From positions 1-15,492 of the forward strand of contig PMOV01000218.1 in assembly GCA_003161195.1 (NCBI GenBank): 15,492 nucleotides of DNA, given 5' to 3'. Of this stretch, positions 5,785 to 13,140 are shown one piece after another. Within the stretch, counting starts at the first letter, position 1. Each line of letters begins with the position of its first letter. The notes below the pieces were generated by a model that saw only the letters and a program-made list of their open reading frames with translations, was not told where the DNA came from and did no database searches. Source of the DNA: Acidobacteriota bacterium (GTDB lineage: Bacteria; Acidobacteriota; Terriglobia; Acidiferrales; UBA7541). The position numbers were made by a program, and so were the translations under genes.

Positions 5785-8724
5785 ATGAGCGCGGAGCAGG
5801 ATTTGCTGCGGGTGCGCGGAGCGCGCGTGCACAACCTGAAAAATGTAACCGTGGATATTCCGCATAACGCTATCACGGTTGTTACGGGGGTGAGCGGGTC
5901 GGGCAAATCGTCGCTGGCGTTTGACACGATTTATGCCGAGGGGCAACGGAGATATGTGGAGTCGCTTTCGGCGTATGCGCGGCAGTTTCTGGAGCGCATG
6001 GAAAAGCCGGACGTGGACGAGATCAGCGGGATTGCGCCGGCGGTGGCGATCCGGCAGAAGAATTCGACGCGGAATCCGCGGTCGACGGTGGGGACGGCCA
6101 CCGAGATTTATGATTATTTGCGGCTGCTTTTTGCGCGGTGCGGGCAGACGTTTTGCATCAAGTGCGGCACGCTCGTGAAGAAGGATAATCCGGACGAGAT
6201 TGCTACGCGGATTTTGGCGCTGGCGCCGGGGCGGCGATTTTACGTGATGTACCAACTGCGCGTGGGGGCGGCGCCGGTTGCTGCCGCGATTCCGAGGGCA
6301 GCGGGGACGGCGGCGTTGCGTAAACCGGCGAAGAAGAAGGCCGCGGCTCCGGCGGGGGAGGCGCTGCGACTGGCGCTGGCCGACCTGCAGAAGCGCGGGT
6401 TCAACCGTATTTATCAGAGCGGGCGAGTGCACGAATTTTCCACGCCGGAGTCGCTGCTGGATGTGGATTTCGGGAAGCCAGCGTTTGTGCTGGTGGACCG
6501 GTTGGCGGTGAATGCGGAATCGCGCGCGCGGCTGGTGGATTCGATCGAGATTTGCTATCGCGAGGGGCAGGGCGAGGCGATTCTGGAATTTGTGGCGGAT
6601 ACGGCGGGTCCGGCGGAGCGCCTGAGCTTTAACGAACGGTTTGAGTGCAAGAACGATGGGACGGTTTATCAGGAGCCGGAGCCGCGGCTGTTTTCGTTTA
6701 ATAATCCGTTTGGAGCTTGCCCGCGGTGCCAGGGATTTGGGAACACGATTGATTTTGATTTGAATCTGGTGGTGCCGGATCAGAGCAAGACGCTTGACGA
6801 CGGGGCGATTGAGCCGTGGAACAAGCCGCGTTACAAGGTTTTGCTGGGGGAGATGAAGAAGTGGGCGCGCGGGCGTGGGATTCCGATCAACGTGGCGTGG
6901 CGGCAGCTTTCGGCGGAGCAGCGGCGGCTGATTCTGGAAGGCGATCCGGAAAACGATTTTGACGGGGTGAAGGGATTCTTCACGTACCTGGAACGCAAGA
7001 AATATAAATTGCATGTGCGCGTGTTTTTGAGCCGGTTTCGCGGGTACGCGCGGTGCCTGGAGTGCGGCGGGACGCGTTTGCGGGCGGAGGCGCGTGCGGT
7101 GCGCGTGGCGGGGCGGACGATTACGGATATTTGCAAGCTGACGGTGACGGAGGCGCGGGGTTTTTTTGGGGCGCTGGCGTTGACGGACGCGCAACGGCAG
7201 ATCGCGGACAAGATTTTGGAGGAGATTCGTTCGCGGCTGCAATTTCTGGATGAGGTGGGGCTGGAATATTTGACGCTGGACCGGCTGACGTCAACCTTGT
7301 CAGGCGGGGAGTCGCAACGGATTCAACTGGCGACTTCGCTGGGTTCGCACCTGGTGGGCGCGATGTATGTGCTGGACGAGCCGTCGATTGGGTTGCACCC
7401 GAGGGATACACAGCGGCTGATTGATATTTTGAAGTCGCTGCGCAATTTGGGGAATACCGTGTTGCTGGTGGAGCACGATCCGGACGCCATTCGCGCGGCG
7501 GATTTTATTGTGGATTTGGGGCCGGGCGCGGGCGAACTGGGCGGGAAGCTGTTGTTTGCCGGCACGTATGACGCGATGCTGGCGGAACCGAAGTCCATCA
7601 CCGGGCGCTATTTGAATGGCGAGCTGCGCATTCCGGTGCCGAACACGCGACACAAGCCGACGGGCAAGTTCCTGCGATTGTTTGGCGCCACGATGCACAA
7701 TTTGCAGAATGTGGATTTGATGATTCCACTGGGGACGCTGACGGTGGTGACGGGGGTAAGCGGCTCGGGAAAATCGACGTTGATTCATGACGTGCTGTAC
7801 AAGGCGCTGCTGGCGAAACGCATGGGCGGGAATGCGAAGGAATTTTGCGAGCGGCTGGAAGGCGATGCGGCGATTCGCGAAGTGATTATCGTGGACCAGT
7901 CGCCGATTGGGCGGACGCCGCGGTCGAATCCCGCTACGTATTTGAAGGCGTTTGATGCGATTCGCGAAGTGTTTGCGGAGACGCCGGATGCGAAACGGCG
8001 CGGATACACGGCGGGGCATTTTTCGTTTAACGTGCCGGGCGGGCGATGCGAGACGTGCGAGGGGGACGGGACCGTCACGGTAGAGATGCAGTTTCTGGCG
8101 GATGTGGAGCTGATATGCGAAGAGTGTCGCGGGACGCGCTTCAAGACCGCGGTGCTGGACGTGAAGTATCACGGGAAGAGCATTCACGACGTGCTGGAAA
8201 TGACGGTGCGGGAGGCGATCGCATTTTTCCTGCAAGTGCCGAAAGTGGTATCGAAACTGCGCGTGTTGAATGAGATTGGGCTGGGGTATTTGCGATTGGG
8301 GCAGTCCGCGACTACGCTATCCGGAGGCGAGGCGCAACGATTGAAACTAGCGTCGCACCTGACGCACTCGGTGAATCAAGGGAACTTGTATATTCTGGAT
8401 GAGCCGACGACCGGCCTGCATTTCGACGATATTTCGAAGCTGCTGGCGGCGTTTCGCAAACTGCTGGAGAGCGGAGCTTCCTTGCTGGTGATTGAGCACA
8501 ATCTGGATGTGGTGAAGTCCGCCGATTGGGTGATTGATCTTGGCCCGGAGGGCGGCGACAAGGGCGGGAGGATTATCGCCACGGGTACGCCGGAACAGAT
8601 TGCGCGAAATGCACAATCGCATACCGGGAGATTTTTGGCGCGCGTTTTGAATGGGAACGGGCAGACAAAACGCGGCGGCAATGGCGCATCCAAAGCGGAG
8701 ATGCCCGCGATTGTTAAGCCGTAG
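5785..8724 (+). CDS. uvrA: Excinuclease ABC subunit A (UvrA)
   Basis: UvrA is the damage-sensing ATPase of nucleotide excision repair; as a dimer it loads UvrB on lesions. The 979 residues carry two ABC modules. Module I has Walker A GVSGSGKSS (35-43), signature LSGGESQ (505-511) and Walker B YVLDEPSIGLHPRD. Module II has Walker A GVSGSGKST (657-665), signature LSGGEAQ (845-851) and Walker B YILDEPTTGLH. The C-terminal zinc module is intact (Cys755, 758, 778, 781). The N-terminal one is incomplete: Cys288-x2-Asp291 replaces the first CxxC before Cys312/Cys315. An extra CxxC (Cys124/Cys127) lies in RCGQTFCIKCG. An Ala/Lys/Pro-rich stretch (about 161-194) makes it longer than the usual ~940. 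TTG 5761 would add eight residues; ATG 5785 fits family N-termini better, but neither has a good ribosome site. Confidence 0.96.
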   Translation: MSAEQDLLRVRGARVHNLKNVTVDIPHNAITVVTGVSGSGKSSLAFDTIYAEGQRRYVESLSAYARQFLERMEKPDVDEISGIAPAVAIRQKNSTRNPRSTVGTATEIYDYLRLLFARCGQTFCIKCGTLVKKDNPDEIATRILALAPGRRFYVMYQLRVGAAPVAAAIPRAAGTAALRKPAKKKAAAPAGEALRLALADLQKRGFNRIYQSGRVHEFSTPESLLDVDFGKPAFVLVDRLAVNAESRARLVDSIEICYREGQGEAILEFVADTAGPAERLSFNERFECKNDGTVYQEPEPRLFSFNNPFGACPRCQGFGNTIDFDLNLVVPDQSKTLDDGAIEPWNKPRYKVLLGEMKKWARGRGIPINVAWRQLSAEQRRLILEGDPENDFDGVKGFFTYLERKKYKLHVRVFLSRFRGYARCLECGGTRLRAEARAVRVAGRTITDICKLTVTEARGFFGALALTDAQRQIADKILEEIRSRLQFLDEVGLEYLTLDRLTSTLSGGESQRIQLATSLGSHLVGAMYVLDEPSIGLHPRDTQRLIDILKSLRNLGNTVLLVEHDPDAIRAADFIVDLGPGAGELGGKLLFAGTYDAMLAEPKSITGRYLNGELRIPVPNTRHKPTGKFLRLFGATMHNLQNVDLMIPLGTLTVVTGVSGSGKSTLIHDVLYKALLAKRMGGNAKEFCERLEGDAAIREVIIVDQSPIGRTPRSNPATYLKAFDAIREVFAETPDAKRRGYTAGHFSFNVPGGRCETCEGDGTVTVEMQFLADVELICEECRGTRFKTAVLDVKYHGKSIHDVLEMTVREAIAFFLQVPKVVSKLRVLNEIGLGYLRLGQSATTLSGGEAQRLKLASHLTHSVNQGNLYILDEPTTGLHFDDISKLLAAFRKLLESGASLLVIEHNLDVVKSADWVIDLGPEGGDKGGRIIATGTPEQIARNAQSHTGRFLARVLNGNGQTKRGGNGASKAEMPAIVKP

Positions 8725-8737
8725 CTCTCTGCCCGCG

Positions 8738-10102
8738 ATGGCTCGTTATCCGTTGCCGATGGGACTTGCGAACATTCGCAGCCTGGGCGCTTGCTTACTG
8801 ATCGCTGGCGCGGTTTTCTCCCTCGTACGACCGAATGCGTGCGCAGCAAGGCCGCAGAACCCACCGCCGCGCGGTTCCCAGACGCAAACGCATACGCAGG
8901 TCATTAAGAATCCACTGAACGACCTACTGGATGAGGCGCAGAAGGATATCGACAAGAACGATTTCGCTGCGGCGATTGAGCCGCTGCAGAAAGTGATCGC
9001 CGAAGAACCGGCGGTGGCGTATCCACACTTTCAGCTAGCGTATGTGTTTACGGCGCTGCAGCGCAGCGACGAAGCGCGCGCGGAGTATGAGCGCGTGATC
9101 GCGCTCGACCCGAAGACGTCGGCGGCGTATCTGAATTTGGGACTGCTGCTGGTGGACAAAGACCCTGCGGCGGCCGTCGCGCCGTTGAAAAAAGCTGTGG
9201 AGTTGCTGCCGGCAGAAAGCCGGCCCCGATTTTTGCTTGGTGTGGCGCAGGAACGCAGCCAGGATTTCGCCGGCGCGGCGGTGTCGCTGGAAGACGCCAG
9301 CCGGCTGGATCCCAAAGATGTTGAAACGATGGAGCATCTGGCCAATCTGTATGTGGCGTTGAAGCGGCCCGCGGATGCGGAAGCGAAATTCCGCGAGGTA
9401 TTGGCAAGCCAACCGCAGGACGCTGCTGCGCTGCTGGGTCTGGCGAAGTGCGAGGAGGCGCGGAACGATTCCGGCGCGGTGACGGCGTTTCAGAACTACT
9501 TGCAGGTGCGGCCGGCGGATGCGTATGCGCGGGGACGCCTTTTCGCGCTGCTGACCGCGCAACAGCGTTATGACGAGGCGCTGGCGGAACTGGACCGCGC
9601 GGATGCCGCGCACGGGCCTACGAGCGATTCGCTGCGCGAACGCGCGGACATCCAAGTAGCGCAGAAGAAATGGGACGAAGCCATCGCCACTATCCGAAAG
9701 GCGGTGGCGCTTTCGCCGAAGGACGCGTCCCTGCATGGCGGGCTGGGCCGGGTACTCTTGCAGCGTCGCGATTTTCCCAACGCCGAGAAGGAACTAAAGA
9801 CTGCGTTGATGCTCGACAACGGCAACCTGGTGTATATGAAGGACCTGAGTTCGACTTATTACCTCGGCGGGAATTTTGCCGCCGCACTGGCGACGATGGA
9901 TGAGATCGCGAAGAAGGAAACCCCTGCGGCATTCACCTGGTTCATTCGCGCGCTTTGTTACGATAAGCTGAACCAACCGAAGCCCGCGCTGGCGGCGTAT
10001 CAAACTTTTCTGGCGAGGACCACGGACAAAAACACGGACCAGGTGTGGCAGGCGACGGAGCGCAGCAAGGTGCTGAAGCGTATGCTTGGGCAACAGAAGT
10101 AG
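8738..10102 (+). CDS. Exported tetratricopeptide-repeat protein
   Basis: A 454-residue protein with an N-terminal export signal (hydrophobic SLGACLLIAGAVFSLV, about 14-29) followed by a Pro/Gln/Thr linker. Essentially the whole remainder is TPR helical hairpins, about ten units. Typical repeat cores are PHFQLAYVFTALQRSDEARAEYERVIALDP, AYLNLGLLLVDKDPAAAVAPLKKAVELLP and LHGGLGRVLLQRRDFPNAEKELKTALMLD. TPR arrays are protein-binding scaffolds; no enzyme domain is fused, so the partner is unknown and periplasmic location is inferred. The frame is open back to 8651 inside uvrA, but ATG 8738, 13 bases past the uvrA stop, gives a sensible signal peptide. ATG 8759 is an alternative. No strong ribosome site is seen, so translation may be coupled to uvrA. 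Confidence 0.85.
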   Translation: MARYPLPMGLANIRSLGACLLIAGAVFSLVRPNACAARPQNPPPRGSQTQTHTQVIKNPLNDLLDEAQKDIDKNDFAAAIEPLQKVIAEEPAVAYPHFQLAYVFTALQRSDEARAEYERVIALDPKTSAAYLNLGLLLVDKDPAAAVAPLKKAVELLPAESRPRFLLGVAQERSQDFAGAAVSLEDASRLDPKDVETMEHLANLYVALKRPADAEAKFREVLASQPQDAAALLGLAKCEEARNDSGAVTAFQNYLQVRPADAYARGRLFALLTAQQRYDEALAELDRADAAHGPTSDSLRERADIQVAQKKWDEAIATIRKAVALSPKDASLHGGLGRVLLQRRDFPNAEKELKTALMLDNGNLVYMKDLSSTYYLGGNFAAALATMDEIAKKETPAAFTWFIRALCYDKLNQPKPALAAYQTFLARTTDKNTDQVWQATERSKVLKRMLGQQK

Positions 10103-10123
10103 GCAGGTAGCAAAGGCAAGCGG

Positions 10124-10615
10124 ATGGGATGGATGCGCTTCTGGATGACGATGGCGATGCTGGCTGCGATGCCCAATCTGGCGCCTGCGATGCCAGCCGC
10201 GCCCGAAACGCTGAAGGAGTTGCAGGAGCGCTTTGACCACGAAAGCAACGCGGTACACAAAGCCAAACAGATGCAGAAGCTGGGCGACGCGCAGTTTGCA
10301 GCGCTGCACGACGCGGAACACGCCGACGACTTTACCGCGGCAGGGGTTATTCTGGAGAAGTATCGCGACAATGTGCGCTTGGCGTTCGAGGGGCTAAAGA
10401 AAGAGCATCCCGATGCGGAGCGCCAATCCAACGGCTACCGCCAGCTGCAGATGCACGTGCAGCATGGCATCAAGGAGGCGGGCGATGCGTTGCGCGAGGC
10501 TCCGGATGCGCTGAAGCCGCCATTGAATTTAGTGCTGAGGGATTTAATCGCCATGGATGCGGAGATGCTGAAGTTACTGTTCCCTTCGCCGCCGCATCAT
10601 AACGACAAACCCTGA
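10124..10615 (+). CDS. Exported helical protein of unknown function (first of a pair)
   Basis: A 163-residue protein with a Met/Ala-rich export signal (MGWMRFWMTMAMLAAMPNLA, cleavage near 22-26). The rest is an all-helical, highly charged domain (LKELQERFDHESNAVHKAKQ, ILEKYRDNVRLAFEGLKK, QLQMHVQHGIKEAGDALREAP). The tail ends in PPHHNDKP. No cysteines or catalytic motif are visible. It resembles conserved hypothetical proteins I associate with Acidobacteriota, without known function. An AAAGG lies several bases before ATG 10124. The gene starts 21 bases after the TPR gene, and its stop overlaps the next start (TGATG), so translational coupling is likely. Confidence 0.8.
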   Translation: MGWMRFWMTMAMLAAMPNLAPAMPAAPETLKELQERFDHESNAVHKAKQMQKLGDAQFAALHDAEHADDFTAAGVILEKYRDNVRLAFEGLKKEHPDAERQSNGYRQLQMHVQHGIKEAGDALREAPDALKPPLNLVLRDLIAMDAEMLKLLFPSPPHHNDKP

Positions 10616-11169
10616 TGAAAAAGTTTACTTTGACGGTTGCGATGCGGTGTTTGACGGCGATGCTGGCCTTGTGCGCAGTGATCATCGTAGCGCCTGCGCG
10701 CGCGATGCCAAGTCATGCAGCCCCTGCGCAGAAGGACTATCTTACCTCGCTTGAGGCGGACAAGATCCGCGACGCGGAAACGATCAACGAAAAAGTGAAA
10801 CTCTTCCTGACCTACGCCGAAGACCGGCTGAAGAAATTCCAGTACGAACTGGAACACCCGGCGCTGTCGCTGCATGAGGAAACGCTGAACGGCCTGATCA
10901 ACGGTTACGAGAGCTGCATGGACGACGCCGCGGATTTGATCCAACTAGGAATCGACAAGCAGCAAAACGTCCGCGCGGGGATCGACCTGATGTCCACGAA
11001 GTCCAAGGAGTTTCTGGAAACACTGCACAAAATTCAGATCGATGCCAAGGAGCTGGAGATCTATAAAGATAACTTGGACGACGCCATCGACGGCACGACG
11101 GACGCCATGAACGAAGCCGAGCGCGCCAAGAAGAAAGTGGCGGCGCCTCCGGTACGGCGGAAGAACTAG
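10615..11169 (+). CDS. Exported helical protein of unknown function (second of a pair)
   Basis: A 184-residue protein with a canonical signal peptide (MKKFTLTVAM...LCAVIIVAPARA, cleavage near residue 30). A mostly helical mature part follows: DYLTSLEADKIRDAETINEK, KLFLTYAEDRLKKFQYELEH, LINGYESCMDDAADLIQLGI and KSKEFLETLHKIQIDAKELE. It ends with a Lys/Arg/Pro-rich tail (RAKKKVAAPPVRRKN). The helix order and spacing loosely parallel the preceding gene, so the two may be distant paralogues acting together. Start ATG 10615 shares one base with the upstream TGA, which is strong evidence for a shared transcript. No enzymatic motif is seen; a structural or binding role is only a guess. Confidence 0.82.
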   Translation: MKKFTLTVAMRCLTAMLALCAVIIVAPARAMPSHAAPAQKDYLTSLEADKIRDAETINEKVKLFLTYAEDRLKKFQYELEHPALSLHEETLNGLINGYESCMDDAADLIQLGIDKQQNVRAGIDLMSTKSKEFLETLHKIQIDAKELEIYKDNLDDAIDGTTDAMNEAERAKKKVAAPPVRRKN

Positions 11170-11197
11170 CCAAGAATTTCCTGGGGATGGCTAACGG

Positions 11198-11995
11198 ATG
11201 ACGGACCTCGAACACTCTAGCGCAGAACGCAGCGCACAAATCCCGCTAGCGTTTCCCAAGCCCACGCGGCGCAGGCCGCAGCCGTGGGGACACTTCAGTT
11301 CGCTGGTCCCAGGCGGCAGTGCGATGTTGCAACGGGCGTTTACGCGCATCGGTTGCGAGGGGCGGCCACCGCGGTTTCGCGTGGAATTTTATCCCTACAG
11401 TACCCTTTCCATGACCATTCGCAGGCGCGAAGATTTGGTGATCGTGCGCCTATCCGATCTGCTGCGGCGTGCGCCATTGGCGGTGCTGGAGTCTGGAGCG
11501 GCGCTGATCCTGTCGCGGCTCTATCGCAGACGCGGGCACAAAGCGCTGTTCGAGGCGTATCTGGACTATGCGCGTTCGGATCGCACGCGCGAGCGTATCA
11601 CGAAGATGCGCAGCGGCCGCGTACGGCTTCGCTCGGCTGGGCCGCAAGGCAAGCATTTCGATTTGCACGCGCTGTTCGACGAGCTAAATCTGAAATATTT
11701 CGGCGGGGAACTGGCGCGCCCGCACATCGGCTGGAGCACGCGCGGCTGGCGGCGGCAGTTCGGCTGTTTTGACCCGGGGCCAAACCAAATTCTGCTGAAC
11801 CGCCGAATGGATCGCCCCGGCGTGCCGCGCTTCGCCGTCGAATATGTGCTGTATCACGAGATGCTGCACGTGAAGCACCCGACGCGGCGCTCAGGATGCA
11901 CGCTGCTGTCGCACTCGCCGGAGTTTCGCGCGGAAGAAAAGAGATTTGCGGAGTTTACGCGCGCGCGCAAAGCCCTGGACTCGCTGGCGCGTTGA
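11198..11995 (+). CDS. SprT-like zinc metalloprotease-fold protein
   Basis: A 265-residue protein whose C-terminal half is a SprT-like zincin. It has the family lead-in FDELNLKYFGGELARPHIGW (about 159-179), GCFDPGPNQILLNRRMD, then the zinc motif HEMLH (His220, Glu221, His224) and a downstream His239 in LSHSPEFRAEEKRF as likely third ligand. The N-terminal half (about 40-140) is Arg-rich and helical with no family I know. No signal peptide or membrane segment is seen, so it is probably cytoplasmic. SprT-domain proteins in eukaryotes (Spartan) degrade DNA-protein crosslinks; the bacterial ones are little characterised, so activity and target are inference. The gene starts 28 bases after the helical pair and is the last plus-strand gene before the convergent VWA genes. 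Confidence 0.85.
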   Translation: MTDLEHSSAERSAQIPLAFPKPTRRRPQPWGHFSSLVPGGSAMLQRAFTRIGCEGRPPRFRVEFYPYSTLSMTIRRREDLVIVRLSDLLRRAPLAVLESGAALILSRLYRRRGHKALFEAYLDYARSDRTRERITKMRSGRVRLRSAGPQGKHFDLHALFDELNLKYFGGELARPHIGWSTRGWRRQFGCFDPGPNQILLNRRMDRPGVPRFAVEYVLYHEMLHVKHPTRRSGCTLLSHSPEFRAEEKRFAEFTRARKALDSLAR

Positions 11996-12033
11996 TCGAG
12001 TTTTGCTTGCCGAGTGGTTGCTAATTTTAAAGC

Positions 12034-13140
12034 TTAATTTCCAGAAGCTGCCGGCTGGCCGCCAGGCGCATAGTAGCCGTTGCGCGTGCGCGCCACGAGC
12101 TTGCCGCGTCCGCGCGGCGGTATGACGTCCACCTGAACGCTGCGGTAGCTGCCGTCGTTGCGGTCGTTGGTGGAGTAATAGCCCAAGGTGTACTGGTTGC
12201 GGATATCGTGCGCCACCTGCTCGCAGATGGCGTGCACGTCCTCGACGTTTTCCGGGAAAAACGCCAATCCGCCGGAGGCCTGGGCGATCTGCATCAGCGC
12301 CTTCTTGGCCTTGCTCTTGGATTTCTTGCTTTCTTCGCCGAGCAGCCCAATGGTGTAAATCACCGTGTTGGTGCGCTGAATTTCTCGTATGGTCTTCTCC
12401 AGCGAATTGCGGCTGGTGTTGTCTTCACCGTCGGTCACGATCAGTAGAACCTTTTTGTCCTTCTTGGCTTTCTTGAGGTGGTCCAGCGAGCCGATGATCG
12501 CGTCGTAGAGCGCCGTGCTGCCACGGGAATCGATACGCTCGAGGGCCTCTTTCAGTTCGGGAATGCTGTTGCTGAAATCCTTATCCAGGTCCAGGTAAAA
12601 ATCGTCGTTGAAATTCACCACGAAGGCTTCGTCGTCCGGGTTGCTGGCCTGCACCAAGGTCAGCGCGGCTTCATTCACGCGCGGCCGCTTCTCCCGCATA
12701 CTGCCGCTGTTGTCGATCACCAGGCCCATGCTCACCGGGATGTCTTCGCGCTTGAAGACGGAAAGCTTCTGCTGCGCTTTATCTTCAAAGACGCGGAAGT
12801 TTTCTTCCTTGAGTCCTTCGGCAAAACGCCCGCGATCGTCCAGCACGGTGGTGTGCAGCACGACAAGGTTGACGCTGACGGAGATCGGCCCGCTGCCGCC
12901 GGTTTGCTGCCCCGGAGGAGGAGGAGGTGGCGGCGCGGACGGAAAAGGATTCTGCGCAAAGGCCGCGACGGCGCAGAGCAGCGCGGAAGTAAGAACGACC
13001 CCTAGGAAAGGAGACGCGAGACGACCAAAAGAAGTTTCAGTGACTCGGGGCGTAGTACCCGGTTTTGGAGTAGACGGTGAGAGGAGGCAGGCCGCGAGGC
13101 GCCCGCAGCTTGATCTTAACCTTGCGCCAGCGCGCGTCAT
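12034..13140 (-). CDS. Secreted VWA protein (VWFA-related Acidobacterial type), second of pair
   Basis: A 368-residue exported protein with a von Willebrand A domain of the class known from Acidobacteriota (TIGR03436-like). The metal-adhesion MIDAS motif is complete: DNSGS (Asp143, Ser145, Ser147), Thr in GSTALYDA and Asp in IVTDGEDN. A hydrophobic export segment (about 47-62, ending AFAQ) is followed by a poly-Pro linker (about 70-76). The C-terminus has the family ending YTLGYYS ... RTRNGYYAPG. Such domains mediate metal-dependent protein binding; the ligand is unknown. The start is problematic: the only in-frame starts are ATG 13140 and ATG 13173, both inside the upstream VWA gene. This gives a 104-137 base overlap and an unusually long leader before the export segment. 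The true start may be non-canonical. Confidence 0.88.
   Translation of the reverse strand: MTRAGARLRSSCGRLAACLLSPSTPKPGTTPRVTETSFGRLASPFLGVVLTSALLCAVAAFAQNPFPSAPPPPPPPGQQTGGSGPISVSVNLVVLHTTVLDDRGRFAEGLKEENFRVFEDKAQQKLSVFKREDIPVSMGLVIDNSGSMREKRPRVNEAALTLVQASNPDDEAFVVNFNDDFYLDLDKDFSNSIPELKEALERIDSRGSTALYDAIIGSLDHLKKAKKDKKVLLIVTDGEDNTSRNSLEKTIREIQRTNTVIYTIGLLGEESKKSKSKAKKALMQIAQASGGLAFFPENVEDVHAICEQVAHDIRNQYTLGYYSTNDRNDGSYRSVQVDVIPPRGRGKLVARTRNGYYAPGGQPAASGN

Noticed and set aside
5647..7242. 531-codon open frame antisense to uvrA
   Set aside because: Arg/Pro/Leu-rich translation with no domain, opposite a UvrA with all motifs intact; typical antisense shadow of a GC-rich gene.
7300..8235. 311-codon antisense frame in the second half of uvrA
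   Set aside because: Same reason: basic, repetitive composition and complete overlap with a certain gene.
9035..9736. 233-codon antisense frame within the TPR gene
   Set aside because: Arg/Gln/His-rich shadow of a regular repeat gene, with no recognisable domain.
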